64,000 nt of DNA, taken from positions 1,922,001 through 1,986,000 of the forward strand of contig NZ_RKQF01000001.1 of assembly GCF_003814875.1 (NCBI RefSeq). The letters run 5' to 3'. The notes beneath the pieces are model-generated. The model did no database searches. It had not been told where the DNA came from and was given only the letters and a program-made list of their open reading frames with translations. Shown here piece by piece: positions 16,552-26,717 of this stretch. Both the position numbers and the translations under genes were made by a program. Position 1 is the first letter of the stretch. Every line of letters starts with the position of its first letter. This DNA is from Streptomyces sp. Ag109_O5-1. Its GTDB lineage: Bacteria; Actinomycetota; Actinomycetes; Streptomycetales; Streptomycetaceae.

Positions 16552-17397
16552 GCGTCCCGCGGTCAGCAGATGGCCGCTCGCGCCGAGCAGCGACGGCTCC
16601 GACTCGATACGCCGGGTGGCCGCGAGGACGGCCGCCCGGCGCTCGGGGTCGGCCAGCCACTCCTCCACCCCGCCCATGAGCCAGGCGATGCCCTCGACGC
16701 CGTACTGCCCGTCGACGGCGAGACCGGCCTCGGCGAACTCCGCCGGGGTCTCGGCCGGCTGGGCCAGATAGGCGGTGGTGAAGAGGCTGCCGTCCCACTG
16801 GGAGGCGAGCCTGCCGTCCTCGGACACGGCATCGGCGACGGCCCGCTGGCCCGGCTCGAAGTAACGCTCCTCGTGGAGGAGGTCGTGCAGCGCGGCATAC
16901 CGGTTGATGGTGGCCGCGACGACCACTCCTCCGGGCCGCACCGCCCGCCGCGCCTCGGTCAGCGCCCTTACCCGGTCGGCCCGCTCGGGCAGGTGGTAGA
17001 GCGGCCCCAGCAGCAGTACGACGTCGTAGGCGGCGTCACCGACAGGCAGATCCCGGGCGTCCCCGGGCCGGGCCGTGACGCCGGGCAGCCGGGCCGCCTG
17101 GGCCACGTGCAGCGGCACCGGGTCCACCAGGTCGACGGCGTACCCGTCCGCGGCCAGCCACTCGGCGTGCACCCCGCTGCCGCCTCCCACGTCCAGCACC
17201 CGCGCGGGAGCCGCCGGCAGCAGCCGTCGCAGCACGTCCTGGGTGCGCCAGAACTCCAGGAGTCCGACGCCGTCCCGCAGCCGGGCGTCCTCCTTGCCCT
17301 CGTTGTAGTAGGCGAGGACGTCCTCGCGCAGTGTGGTGGCGGCGGACTCGTCCCCGGCGGTCGACACGGGCTCTTCGGGCGTTGACGTCGCGGTCAT
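16540..17397 (-). CDS. class I SAM-dependent methyltransferase
   Basis: This 285-residue protein shows motif I as VLDVGGGSGVHAEWLAADGY (about residues 67-86), an acidic strand-2 end (DLVDPV), and the post-I region VTARPGDARDLPVGDAAYD followed by VLLLGPLYHL. The N-terminal EDVLAYYNEGKEDARLRDG resembles small-molecule methyltransferases of the ubiE/methyltransferase-11 type. The ATG at 17397 lacks a clear ribosome-binding site, so the start is less sure. It ends inside the last codons of glsB in a 12-base convergent overlap. Substrate unknown. Confidence 0.87.
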   Translation of the reverse strand: MTATSTPEEPVSTAGDESAATTLREDVLAYYNEGKEDARLRDGVGLLEFWRTQDVLRRLLPAAPARVLDVGGGSGVHAEWLAADGYAVDLVDPVPLHVAQAARLPGVTARPGDARDLPVGDAAYDVVLLLGPLYHLPERADRVRALTEARRAVRPGGVVVAATINRYAALHDLLHEERYFEPGQRAVADAVSEDGRLASQWDGSLFTTAYLAQPAETPAEFAEAGLAVDGQYGVEGIAWLMGGVEEWLADPERRAAVLAATRRIESEPSLLGASGHLLTAGRSVA

Positions 17398-17702
17398 GCG
17401 AAAAGGCTGACGGCCGGAAAACCGGGTGCGCAAACGACTTTGCCGACCCCCGGAGGACCCGACGGTGACGCACGTCACTCTCGGAGGTCGACCGCAGTCA
17501 CGACATTCCGGATGTACAGGGACCGCGGACGCGCGACATTCCGGATGTAGAGGGACGGCCCGCGCCGAGGGTCTAGCCGGCACACCCCCTGCCTCACAGG
17601 CAAGGCACCGATTCCACTTCCGCCCCACAGGGTCTCGTGTGAAACTGGCGTCCCGTCCGCAGTGCGGACTCCTCCGCACACCGCCCCCACGAGAAGTGCG
17701 AC
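17398..17702. other. 305-base divergent promoter region with repeated boxes
   Basis: The region separates the methyltransferase (leftward) from the lipoprotein gene (rightward). It contains two 16-base repeats, described separately, and no convincing gene. Confidence 0.6.
17501..17549 (+). promoter_or_regulatory. two direct 16-base boxes 33 bases apart
   Basis: CGACATTCCGGATGTA occurs at 17501-17516 and 17534-17549. Each contains the near-palindrome ACATTCCGGATGT. The 33-base period is about three helical turns, placing both on the same DNA face, as expected for cooperative regulator binding. Confidence 0.55.
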
Positions 17703-18386
17703 TTGCGACGCTCCCTGCCACTGCCGCTCGCCCTCACCGCGCGCCTGACGCCGGTCGCCGTGCTCGCCTGTGCGGGCTGGGCCATGGCGTCGGGTCCGGA
17801 CAAGACGCCCGACACCGCCTCGGGCAACACCTCGTCCCAGCAGACGACCACCCAGGCCTCCGGCGGCGCCCCGTCGTCGTCCTCGTCCACGGACGCCGCC
17901 ACGAAGACGTACTCGGCCTCGCCCGCCCCCTGCGGCAGCATCCCCGCGGCCACCGTCAAGTCGCTGGTGCCCGGCGCGAAGACGGCCGGCAAGGAGATCC
18001 CCTCCACGGACACCAAGCTGCGCCGCACCTGCTCCTGGAACGCGCTCAAGGGGTACGACTACCGCTGGCTCGACGTCTCCTTCGAGATCATGGACACGGA
18101 CGCGGCGGCGGCGAAGGAGTACAAGGACCGGGTCGCGGAGAAGAGCGGCGGCGGGGCCGTACCGGGGCTCGGTGACAGCGGCTACTCCGTCGTGAACCTC
18201 ACCACCGAGGACAAGCAGCAGACCCGCGAGGGCGTGGTGATGGCCCAGGTCTCCAACGCGCTGGTGGTCGTCACCTACAACGGCAGCGACTTCGAGACCA
18301 AGAAGGCGCCCAGCACGGACGTGATCAACAAGGGTGCCATCCAGGCGGCGAAGGCCGCGGTGACCGCGCTGAAGGGCAGCCAGTAG
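17703..18386 (+). CDS. DUF3558-like secreted lipoprotein
   Basis: A TTG at 17703 with GAGAAG upstream opens 227 residues. The N terminus MRRSLPLPLALTARLTPVAV, then LACAG, is a signal with a lipobox (VLAC, Cys at about residue 23), so the mature protein should be lipid-anchored outside. A Ser/Thr-rich linker precedes the DUF3558-type domain containing APCGSIPAATVKSLVPG and RRTCSWNAL, with paired cysteines. It ends in a hairpin shared with the convergent NCS1 transporter. Function unknown, but such lipoproteins are common in actinobacteria. Confidence 0.82.
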   Translation: MRRSLPLPLALTARLTPVAVLACAGWAMASGPDKTPDTASGNTSSQQTTTQASGGAPSSSSSTDAATKTYSASPAPCGSIPAATVKSLVPGAKTAGKEIPSTDTKLRRTCSWNALKGYDYRWLDVSFEIMDTDAAAAKEYKDRVAEKSGGGAVPGLGDSGYSVVNLTTEDKQQTREGVVMAQVSNALVVVTYNGSDFETKKAPSTDVINKGAIQAAKAAVTALKGSQ

Positions 18387-18403
18387 CCGTACCGGCTGCC
18401 CTT
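18372..18403. terminator. bidirectional hairpin between convergent genes
   Basis: AAGGGCAGCC pairs perfectly with GGCTGCCCTT over 12 bases. It spans the stop codon of the lipoprotein gene and lies 24 bases beyond the end of the NCS1 gene, so it can serve both transcripts. Confidence 0.7.
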
Positions 18404-18426
18404 CGTACGCGCGCCGCGCCTCCTGC

Positions 18427-19947
<1,521 letters not shown>

Positions 19948-20078
19948 GGGCAGGCCAATCGGGATGAGGTGGGACGGGAGAGAGGCCGTGCGGGGGGCTG
20001 GGGGGGTACGCGAGTGGGGTGCGCCCTGACCCCCTTCCCGGGACGGCGGGAAGGGGGAGACCAACTGCGGAGTGGGGG

Positions 20079-21098
20079 CTAACCGTTGACGGCCGGGATG
20101 ACCTTCGTCCCGTACGCGTCGATGGTGGCCTCCTGCGCGTCGTGCATGTCGTAGACGGCGAACTGGTCGACGCCCAACTCGCGCAGGGCGTTCAGCTTCT
20201 CGATGTGCTTCTCGGCCGGGCCGATGACGCAGAAGCGGTCGACGATCTCGTCGGGCACGAACTCGGTGTCGGGGTTGCCGCTGCGCCCGTGGTGCGAGTA
20301 GTCGTACCCCTGACGGGCCTTGATGTAGTCGGTGAGTTCGTCGGGTACGGCGGCCGAGTGCTCGCCGTACTTGGCGACGAGGTCGGCGACGTGGTTGCCG
20401 ACCATGCCGCCGAACCAGCGGCACTGGTCGCGGGCATGGGCGAGGGCCTCGGGCGAGTCGTCCTCGGTGACATAGGCGGGGGCGGCGACGCAGATGGTCA
20501 CCTCGGACGGGTCGCGTCCGGCGGCGACGGCCGCGTCCTTCACGGCCTTGACCATGTACTCGGTGAGGTAGAGGTCGGAGAGCTGGAGGATGAAGCCGTC
20601 CGCCTCCTCGCCGGTCATCTTCAGGGCCTTCGGGCCGTACGCGGCCATCCAGACGGGGAGTTCGGCGCCGGGCTTGATCCACGGGAACCTGACGACGGTA
20701 CCGCCGAGGTCGGCCTCGTCGCCCCGGCCGAGGGCGCGGATGACCTTCATGGCCTCGCTGATCCGGGCGAGGGTGTTGGGCTTGCGGCCGGCCACCCGCA
20801 TCGCGGAGTCGCCGCGGCCGATGCCGCAGACGGTCCGGTTGCCGAACATGTCGTTGAGGGTGGCGAAGGTGGAGGCGGTGACCTCCCAGGTGCGGGTGCC
20901 CGGGTTGGTGACCATCGGTCCGACTGTCAACTTGGTTGTGTTGGCCAGGATCTGACTGTAGATCACGAACGGCTCCTGCCAGAGCACGGCGGAGTCGAAG
21001 GTCCAGCCGTACGAGAAGCCGTTGCGTTCGGCCCGCTTCATCAGGCTGATGACCCGGGAGGCGGGCGGGTCGGTTTGCAGGACGAGTCCGAAGTCCAT
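20079..21098 (-). CDS. luciferase-like (LLM-class) F420-dependent-type oxidoreductase
   Basis: A 339-residue TIM-barrel protein begins MDFGLVLQTDPPASRVISLM. It carries the LLM-class core: TFDSAVLWQEPFVIYSQILA, LTVGPMVTNPGTRTWEVTAS, and GIGRGDSAMRVAGRKPN. It resembles the F420-dependent, mer-like branch rather than RutA. Its start is 11 bases after the dihydropyrimidinase stop, so it should be co-transcribed. Its place in the pathway is unclear: reduction of the pyrimidine ring (supplying the dihydropyrimidine for the hydrolase) is an attractive inference, since no flavoprotein dihydropyrimidine dehydrogenase is present. Confidence 0.87.
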   Translation of the reverse strand: MDFGLVLQTDPPASRVISLMKRAERNGFSYGWTFDSAVLWQEPFVIYSQILANTTKLTVGPMVTNPGTRTWEVTASTFATLNDMFGNRTVCGIGRGDSAMRVAGRKPNTLARISEAMKVIRALGRGDEADLGGTVVRFPWIKPGAELPVWMAAYGPKALKMTGEEADGFILQLSDLYLTEYMVKAVKDAAVAAGRDPSEVTICVAAPAYVTEDDSPEALAHARDQCRWFGGMVGNHVADLVAKYGEHSAAVPDELTDYIKARQGYDYSHHGRSGNPDTEFVPDEIVDRFCVIGPAEKHIEKLNALRELGVDQFAVYDMHDAQEATIDAYGTKVIPAVNG

Positions 21099-21109
21099 CG
21101 GCGCCACTC

Positions 21110-22513
21110 CTAGTTGAGGTACTGACAGGTGGAGCGCGGGGTGTAGACGCCGTGCCCGGCGTGTCCGGTGTACTCCCGCTCGGTGATGACGGGTTCGCCG
21201 CGCGAGAGGACCGTGTCCACCCGGCCGGTGAGGCGCTTGCCCTCGTACGCCGAGTAGTCGACGTTCATGTGGTGGGTCTCGGCGGAGACGATCTGCTCGG
21301 CGTGCGGGTCGTAGATGACGATGTCGGCGTCTGCACCCGGGGTGATGGTGCCCTTCTTCGGATACATGCCGAACATCCGCGCCGGGGTGGCGCAGGCGAT
21401 CTCGATCCAGCGGCGGCGGGAGATGTGCCCGTCGACGACGGCCTGGTGAAGCAGGTCCATCCGGTTCTCTACGCCGGGCAGGCCGTTGGGGATCTTCGAG
21501 AAGTCGCCGCGGCCGAGCTCCTTCTGGCCGACGAAGCAGAAGGGGCAGTGGTCGGTGGAGACGACCTGGAGGTCGTTCGTCCGCAGGCCCTGCCAGAGCT
21601 TGGCCTGGTGCTCCTTGGGGCGCAGGGGGGTGCTGCACACGTACTTCGAGCCCTCGAAGTCCGGTTCGGCGAGGTTGTCCGTCGACAGGAAGAGGTACTG
21701 CGGACAGGTCTCGCCGAAGACGGGCAGCCCCTCGTCCCGGGCCCGCGCCAGCTCCGCAACCGCCTCCATCGCCGAGACGTGCACGACATAGAGGGGCGCG
21801 CCGGCGACCTGGGCGAGCCTGATGGCGCGATGCGTGGCCTCGGCTTCGAGCAGCGCCTTGCGCACCTCGCCGTGATACCTCGGGTCCGTCTCCCCGCGCG
21901 CCAGCGCCTGTTCCACCAGTACGTCGATGGCGATGCCGTTCTCGGCGTGCATCATGATCAGGCCGCCGTTCTCGGCGGAGCGCTGCATGGCACGCAGGAT
22001 CTGGCCGTCGTCGGAGTAGAAGACACCGGGGTAGGCCATGAACTGCTTGAAGGAGGTCACCCCCTCCTCCACCAGCAGATCCATCTCCTTGAGCGTCTCC
22101 TGGTTCACATCGGAGACGATCATGTGGAAGCCGTAGTCGATGGCGCAGTTGCCCTCGGCCTTGGCGTGCCAGGCGTCGAGACCCTCGCGCAGGCTGTGCC
22201 CGACGCTCTGCACGGCGAAGTCGACGATGGTCGTCGTACCGCCCCAGGCGGCTGCCCGGGTGCCGGTCTCGAAGGTGTCGGAGGCGAAGGTGCCGCCGAA
22301 TGGCAGCTCCATGTGGGTGTGGGCGTCGACACCGCCCGGGATGACGTACTTGCCGGTGGCGTCGATCGTCCGCTCGGCGCTGAAGGCCTCGGCGGCCGGG
22401 GTGCCGGAGGCGGCGAGGGCGGCGACACGGCCGTCCTCGATCAGGACGTCGGCGTGGATCTCGTCGGACGCGGTGATGACGAGTCCGCCACGGATTGCTG
22501 TCCGGCCGGTCAT
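21110..22513 (-). CDS. hydA: dihydropyrimidinase / D-hydantoinase
   Basis: The 467-residue amidohydrolase has the binuclear zinc site of the family: GGVDAHTHMELPFGG (HxH), the carboxylated lysine in VTSFKQFMAYPG, MMHAENG, YVVHVSAMEA, and the aspartate in STDHCPF. It hydrolyses the ring of dihydrouracil, dihydrothymine or 5-substituted hydantoins to N-carbamoyl amino acids, which the adjacent nitrilase-family enzymes would then cleave. The start ATG at 22513 follows GAGAGGA. A REP-like element lies in the 106-base gap to the upstream nitrilase gene. Confidence 0.93.
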   Translation of the reverse strand: MTGRTAIRGGLVITASDEIHADVLIEDGRVAALAASGTPAAEAFSAERTIDATGKYVIPGGVDAHTHMELPFGGTFASDTFETGTRAAAWGGTTTIVDFAVQSVGHSLREGLDAWHAKAEGNCAIDYGFHMIVSDVNQETLKEMDLLVEEGVTSFKQFMAYPGVFYSDDGQILRAMQRSAENGGLIMMHAENGIAIDVLVEQALARGETDPRYHGEVRKALLEAEATHRAIRLAQVAGAPLYVVHVSAMEAVAELARARDEGLPVFGETCPQYLFLSTDNLAEPDFEGSKYVCSTPLRPKEHQAKLWQGLRTNDLQVVSTDHCPFCFVGQKELGRGDFSKIPNGLPGVENRMDLLHQAVVDGHISRRRWIEIACATPARMFGMYPKKGTITPGADADIVIYDPHAEQIVSAETHHMNVDYSAYEGKRLTGRVDTVLSRGEPVITEREYTGHAGHGVYTPRSTCQYLN

Positions 22514-22554
22514 GGGGTCCTCTCCTTCGTGGTCAGGTGCGGGTCCGACGTGGC

Positions 22555-22619
22555 TTGTCGCGCAGTTCCTCCCCCAGCCTTCGGCCGGGGATACCCCCAG
22601 CGCCCCTTACGGGGCGCTT
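22555..22619 (+). repeat. REP-like palindromic intergenic element, copy A
   Basis: The copy reads GCGCAGTTCCTCCCCCAGCC, then TTCGGCCGGGG, a near GGGGTACCCC core, and CAGCGCCCC with a GGGGCGC return arm. The same element occurs at 25268, 27733 and 35055. It lies between the nitrilase and dihydropyrimidinase genes, in the transcribed spacer. Confidence 0.8.
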
Positions 22620-23462
22620 CTACGGCGCGGTGATCGGGCCGTACGCGTCCGGGCGGCGGTCGCGGAAGAACTGCCAGCGGTCGCGGACCTCGCGCAGCTT
22701 GTTCAGGTCCAGGTCGCGGACGACGAGTTCGGTCTCCTTGTCGGAGGCCACCTCGCCGGCGAACTGGCCCTCCGGGTCCACGAAGTACGAGGTCCCGTAG
22801 AAGTCGTTGTCGCCGAGGTCCTCCACGCCGACCCGGTTGATCGCACCGACGAAGTACTCGTTGGCGACGGCCGCCGCCGGCTGCTCCAACTGCCAGAGGT
22901 AGCGGGAGAGTCCGCGCGAGGTGGCCGACGGGTTGAAGACGATCTCGGCACCGGCGAGGCCCAACGCCCGCCAGCCCTCCGGGAAGTGGCGGTCGTAGCA
23001 GATGTAGACGCCGATCTTCCCGACGGCGGTGTCGAAGACCGGCCAGCCGGCGTTGCCCGGACGGAAGTAGAACTTCTCCCAGAAGCCGGGGACCTGGGGG
23101 ATGTGGTGCTTGCGGTACTTGCCGAGGTACGAGCCGTCGGCGTCGATCACGGCCGCGGTGTTGTAGAGGACGCCGGGCTGCTCCTCCTCGTACACCGGCA
23201 GGATCAGGACGAGGCCCAGTTCGCGGGCGAGGGCCTGGAAGCGCTGGACGATCGGTCCGTCCGGGACCTGCTCGGCGTACTCGTAGAACGCCTTGTCCTG
23301 GACCTGGCAGAAGTAGGGCCCGTAGAACAGCTCCTGGAAGCACAGGACCTGGGCGCCCTGCGCGGCCGCGTCGCGGGCCGCCTGCTCGTGGACCTGGATC
23401 ATGGATTCCTTGTCGCCGGTCCAGGCGGTCTGGAAGAGGGCGGCACGAATCACTCGGCTCAT
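22620..23462 (-). CDS. nitrilase-superfamily N-carbamoyl amidohydrolase (beta-ureidopropionase type)
   Basis: This 280-residue enzyme has the Glu-Lys-Cys triad: E44 in CFQELFYGPYF, K118 in GKYRKHHIPQ and C155 in VYICYDRHFPEGW. The length and the FWEKFYFRPG segment match the beta-ureidopropionase/N-carbamoylputrescine amidase branch. In context it should hydrolyse N-carbamoyl-beta-alanine (or the hydantoin-derived N-carbamoyl amino acid) to the amino acid, CO2 and ammonia. A second copy lies at 26714 with the same length and catalytic spacing. Repeated sequence boxes stand in its 170-base upstream region. Confidence 0.9.
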   Translation of the reverse strand: MSRVIRAALFQTAWTGDKESMIQVHEQAARDAAAQGAQVLCFQELFYGPYFCQVQDKAFYEYAEQVPDGPIVQRFQALARELGLVLILPVYEEEQPGVLYNTAAVIDADGSYLGKYRKHHIPQVPGFWEKFYFRPGNAGWPVFDTAVGKIGVYICYDRHFPEGWRALGLAGAEIVFNPSATSRGLSRYLWQLEQPAAAVANEYFVGAINRVGVEDLGDNDFYGTSYFVDPEGQFAGEVASDKETELVVRDLDLNKLREVRDRWQFFRDRRPDAYGPITAP

Positions 23463-23595
23463 CGGGACCTCCGGTCGCTCGGGCGTGTGTCGCTCGATGT
23501 GCGAGGAGCCTAGGAAGTCCGAAAGCGGGCTTCGATTGCCACGGTGTCACGTCTACGGGCGCCCGGCGTGCCACCGTGTCACGCTGCCGATGGCC

Positions 23596-23637
23596 CATGT
23601 TTCACCGCCGTTTTCCCAGGTCGTCGCATGTTTCACC
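23596..23637 (+). promoter_or_regulatory. two CATGTTTCACC boxes 31 bases apart upstream of nitrilase
   Basis: CATGTTTCACC occurs at 23596-23606 and 23627-23637; the second runs into the pucR stop. Two CACGGTGTCACG/CACCGTGTCACG boxes lie nearby (23538 and 23571). These are candidates for PucR sites in the nitrilase promoter. Confidence 0.4.
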
Positions 23638-25213
23638 CCTGTTGCGCGTCATGCGCGAGGAGCGCGATGTGCACGGAGGCCGCCTGCTCGAAGTCGTCGA
23701 GGTCGACACCGAGCCGGGCCTGTATCGCCTCCAGGCGCCGGTACAGGGCGGGCCGGGAGACGTGGTGGAGCTGGGCGGTGCGGGACTTGTTGCGGCCGGT
23801 GGCGAGGTAGGTCCGCAGGACGCCCAGCAGGTCGTGGTCGGTGCCCGTCCCGCAGAGCAGCCCGTCCAGCTCGCGCTCGGCGAAGGACTGGACGTGCGGG
23901 TCGTCGCGGAGCAGCCGGATCAGGCCGCGCAGGTGTACGTCCCTCAGTCTTACGACAGCCGGCAGGTCGAGGGCGGCGGTCGTGTCGGCGACCGCGTCGG
24001 CGACGTGCTGGGCCTCCCGCAGCCCGGCGGGCACGTCGTCCCAGGCGGTGCGGGGGCCCGCGGCGGCGACCACGGCCCGGGACCCCGCCGACTCGCCGTG
24101 CAGCCGGGTGGCGAAGTGCGCGGCGAGGGCGTCGGCGTCCTGGTCGCGGGCGAGGCTGAGGAGCACGGCCGTGGTGCGCTCGGTGAGTTCGGCGACGAGT
24201 CCGGGCAGGCCCAACAGGCGCAGGACTTTCTCCAGTTGGGTCGGCTCGACGTCCCGTACGACGAGGGGTACGAAGGTCCGCCGGTTGACCGGCAGCCCGG
24301 CCGCCCGTGCCCTGGGCAGCAGTTGGCGTGCCGGTACGACCCCGGAGACCAGGTCGGTCAGCAGGCTCTGCGCGGACTGCTCCTCCCAGGTGTGGGCGGA
24401 GCCGCCGCCGAGCATGCGGTGCAGTACCAGGGCCTCGGCGGCGCGGTCCGCGAGGAGCCGTCCGGTGGCGGTGTCGCCGCGGTACCCGCACAGCATGATC
24501 TGGCCCCAGCGCTCGCCGCGGCCGCCCAGTTCGGCGCGGGTCCAGCCGTCGCCCTCGCGGCCGCCGGCCTGCCGGGCGATGCGCTCCCAGTCGCGCAGCA
24601 CGTCGTCGACGGCCGACCGCTCCCCCGCGGTGGCGAGGACCCGGTGAGCGAGGTTGGTGACGACGACCGGGCAGGCGCTGTGTACGGCGACCTCGTCGAG
24701 GAGGCGTTGGAGGGGGGCACCGGCCGTGATGAGGCCGGTGAGGGCGGTACGGACCGACTCGGAGAGGCTGACGGCGGCGAACTTCCTTCGTACCAGCCGT
24801 GACTGGACCTCCTCCGTCAGCTCGGCGAAGGGGAAGGGGCGGTGCAGGACCACCAGGGGGAGGCCGCAGCGGTCCGCAGCGCGGCGCATGGCGTCGGGTG
24901 GGGCCGGGAAGGCGCGGCCGAGACCGAGGACGACAGCGGCGGCCTCGGCCCGGTGCAGGGACTGGATGTACTCGGCCTGCTTGCCGTCGTCTCCGGCGAG
25001 CAGGACGCCGGTGGTGAGGACCATTTCTCCGCCGGTGAGCATGACGCCGACGTCGGGGGCCTCGGCGACGTGCACCCAGCGGACCGGGCGGTCCAGCTGG
25101 GCGGCGCCGGCGACGACCTCTGGGTCCCCGGCCAGGACCCTTTCCAGGGCAAGGATCTGACGGACCGACAGAACGGGTTCGGTGGTGTTCGGGGGATCCC
25201 AGGTGGCGGTCAT
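23633..25213 (-). CDS. PucR-family purine/pyrimidine catabolism regulator
   Basis: The 526-residue protein has an N-terminal PucR domain (SVRQILALERVLAGDPEVVA, RWVHVAEAPDVGVMLTGGEM, VLTTGVLL), a central GGDEF-like region and a C-terminal helix-turn-helix. The HTH is NKSRTAQLHHVSRPALYRRL followed by EAIQARLGVDLDDFEQ. PucR proteins usually activate nucleobase or amino-acid degradation genes. It sits inside the pyrimidine locus between the aminotransferase and nitrilase genes, all on one strand, so it is probably the pathway regulator. The ATG at 25213 is the first plausible start. Confidence 0.92.
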   Translation of the reverse strand: MTATWDPPNTTEPVLSVRQILALERVLAGDPEVVAGAAQLDRPVRWVHVAEAPDVGVMLTGGEMVLTTGVLLAGDDGKQAEYIQSLHRAEAAAVVLGLGRAFPAPPDAMRRAADRCGLPLVVLHRPFPFAELTEEVQSRLVRRKFAAVSLSESVRTALTGLITAGAPLQRLLDEVAVHSACPVVVTNLAHRVLATAGERSAVDDVLRDWERIARQAGGREGDGWTRAELGGRGERWGQIMLCGYRGDTATGRLLADRAAEALVLHRMLGGGSAHTWEEQSAQSLLTDLVSGVVPARQLLPRARAAGLPVNRRTFVPLVVRDVEPTQLEKVLRLLGLPGLVAELTERTTAVLLSLARDQDADALAAHFATRLHGESAGSRAVVAAAGPRTAWDDVPAGLREAQHVADAVADTTAALDLPAVVRLRDVHLRGLIRLLRDDPHVQSFAERELDGLLCGTGTDHDLLGVLRTYLATGRNKSRTAQLHHVSRPALYRRLEAIQARLGVDLDDFEQAASVHIALLAHDAQQG

Positions 25214-25267
25214 CTTGCGTGATCCCTTGGTCGGGTTCGGTGCGTGTGGAGGCCTGCGGGCCGGCGG

Positions 25268-25382
25268 GGGCTGGTCGCGCAGTTCCCAGCGCCCCTGAAG
25301 GGGCGCCGTGCAGCCCCTTGCTTTTAGGGGCGCTGGGGGTACCCCCGGCCGAAGGCTGGGGGAGGAACTGCGCGACCAGCCA
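25268..25382. repeat. REP-like palindromic intergenic element, copy B (double)
   Basis: This is the longest copy: GGCTGGTCGCGCAGTTCC on the left is matched by GGAACTGCGCGACCAGCC on the right, making an 18-bp outer inverted repeat. Inside are a GGGGTACCCC palindrome and GGGGCGC/GCGCCCC arms. It fills the gap between the aminotransferase and pucR genes and would form a very stable hairpin in RNA. Confidence 0.85.
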
Positions 25383-25433
25383 CGACGGCGCCGCAGCCGA
25401 CACAGGCAGGTCACGGCACCTCCGGCAGAGCGC

Positions 25434-26717
25434 CTAGTAGGCACTCCTCAAGGCCTGTTCGAGAATCGCGGCGCCCTCCTCCGCCTCCGCCACCGTCAGC
25501 GACAACGGCGGGGCGATGCGCAGGGCGCTGGTGTTGTGGCCGCCGCCCTTGCCGATCAGGAGGCCGGCCTCCCTGGCCGCTTCCAGGACGGCCGACGCGG
25601 ACTTGGGGTCGGCCTCGTCCGTGCCGGGCTTGACCAGTTCGATGCCGATCATCAAGCCACGGCCGCGCACCTCCCGTACCCCGGGCAGCTGGGCCGCGAC
25701 GGCCCGCAGACGCTCGATGAGCAGGCCGCCCACCCGGCGGGCGTTGCCCTGGAGGTCGTGTTCCAGGAGGTACGACAGGTTGGCGAGGCCGGCCGCCATG
25801 GTGATCTGGGTGCCGCCGAACGTCGAGATGCTGTTGGAGTCCAGGCAGTTCATGATCTCGGCGCGGGCCACCACACCGCCGATGGCACTGCCGTTACCGA
25901 TGCCTTTGGCGAAGGTGAGGATGTCCGGCGGGCCGCTCTGGCCGTGTGCCTGCCAGCCCCAGAAGTGCTCGCCGGTGCGGCCCCAGCCGGTCTGCACCTC
26001 GTCGGCGATCCAGAGGATGCCCTGTTCCTGGAGGACCTCGCGGAAGGCCGCGTACAGCCCGTCGGGCGGGGAGGTGAAGCCGCCGACGCCCTGGATGGGC
26101 TCGGCGATCAGCGCGGCCGGCGCACGGGTGTGGCCGAGGAGGTCGCGCAGGTCGTCGACGCAGGCCGCGATGAAGTCACGGTCGTTCAGCTCGGCGAACG
26201 GGCCGCGGGTGCGGACGCCGCCGTGGACGTACAGCGTCTGGAGCGGGGACAGGGAGGTCGGGGACCAGCCCTTGTTGCCGGTGATGCCGACCGAGCTGAA
26301 GGAGCGGCCGTGGTAGCTGTTGCGCATCGCCAGGATCGTGTTGGTCCTGCGGTACGTCGTCGCGAGCAGCAGCGCCGTGTCGTTGGCCTCGGTGCCGGAG
26401 GTGGTGAAGAAGACCCGGGCATCCGGGATGCCGCTCAACTGGGCGATGCGCTCGGCGAGTTCGACCATCGGGCGGTTGAGGTAGAGCGTGGAGGAGTGGA
26501 TGATCCGGCCCGCCTGCTCGCTCACCGCCTTGGTGACCTCGGGGAGCGCGTGCGCGGTCATCGTGGTGAGGATGCCGCCGAAGAAGTCCAGGTAGCGGTT
26601 GCCGTCCGCGTCCCAGACGTGCCGGCCCTCGCCGTGCGTGATCTCCAGCGGCTCGTCGTAGTAGAGCGCCAGCCAGTCGGGCAGGACCTGGCGGTGGCGG
26701 GCGAAGAGGTCGTTCAC
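25434..26717 (-). CDS. class III PLP-dependent aminotransferase (omega-amino acid:pyruvate type)
   Basis: The enzyme has the PLP lysine in ILTFAKGIGNGSAIGGVV, the ADEVQTGWGRTGEHFW motif before it and the glycine-rich TSGTEANDTALLLA. This is the class III (ornithine/omega-amino acid) fold. It is 427 residues long from a GTG at 26717, and GTGA overlaps the stop of the upstream nitrilase by four bases. In this locus it should transaminate beta-alanine or 3-aminoisobutyrate released by the ureidopropionases to the semialdehyde. The specific substrate is an inference from context. Confidence 0.9.
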   Translation of the reverse strand: MNDLFARHRQVLPDWLALYYDEPLEITHGEGRHVWDADGNRYLDFFGGILTTMTAHALPEVTKAVSEQAGRIIHSSTLYLNRPMVELAERIAQLSGIPDARVFFTTSGTEANDTALLLATTYRRTNTILAMRNSYHGRSFSSVGITGNKGWSPTSLSPLQTLYVHGGVRTRGPFAELNDRDFIAACVDDLRDLLGHTRAPAALIAEPIQGVGGFTSPPDGLYAAFREVLQEQGILWIADEVQTGWGRTGEHFWGWQAHGQSGPPDILTFAKGIGNGSAIGGVVARAEIMNCLDSNSISTFGGTQITMAAGLANLSYLLEHDLQGNARRVGGLLIERLRAVAAQLPGVREVRGRGLMIGIELVKPGTDEADPKSASAVLEAAREAGLLIGKGGGHNTSALRIAPPLSLTVAEAEEGAAILEQALRSAY

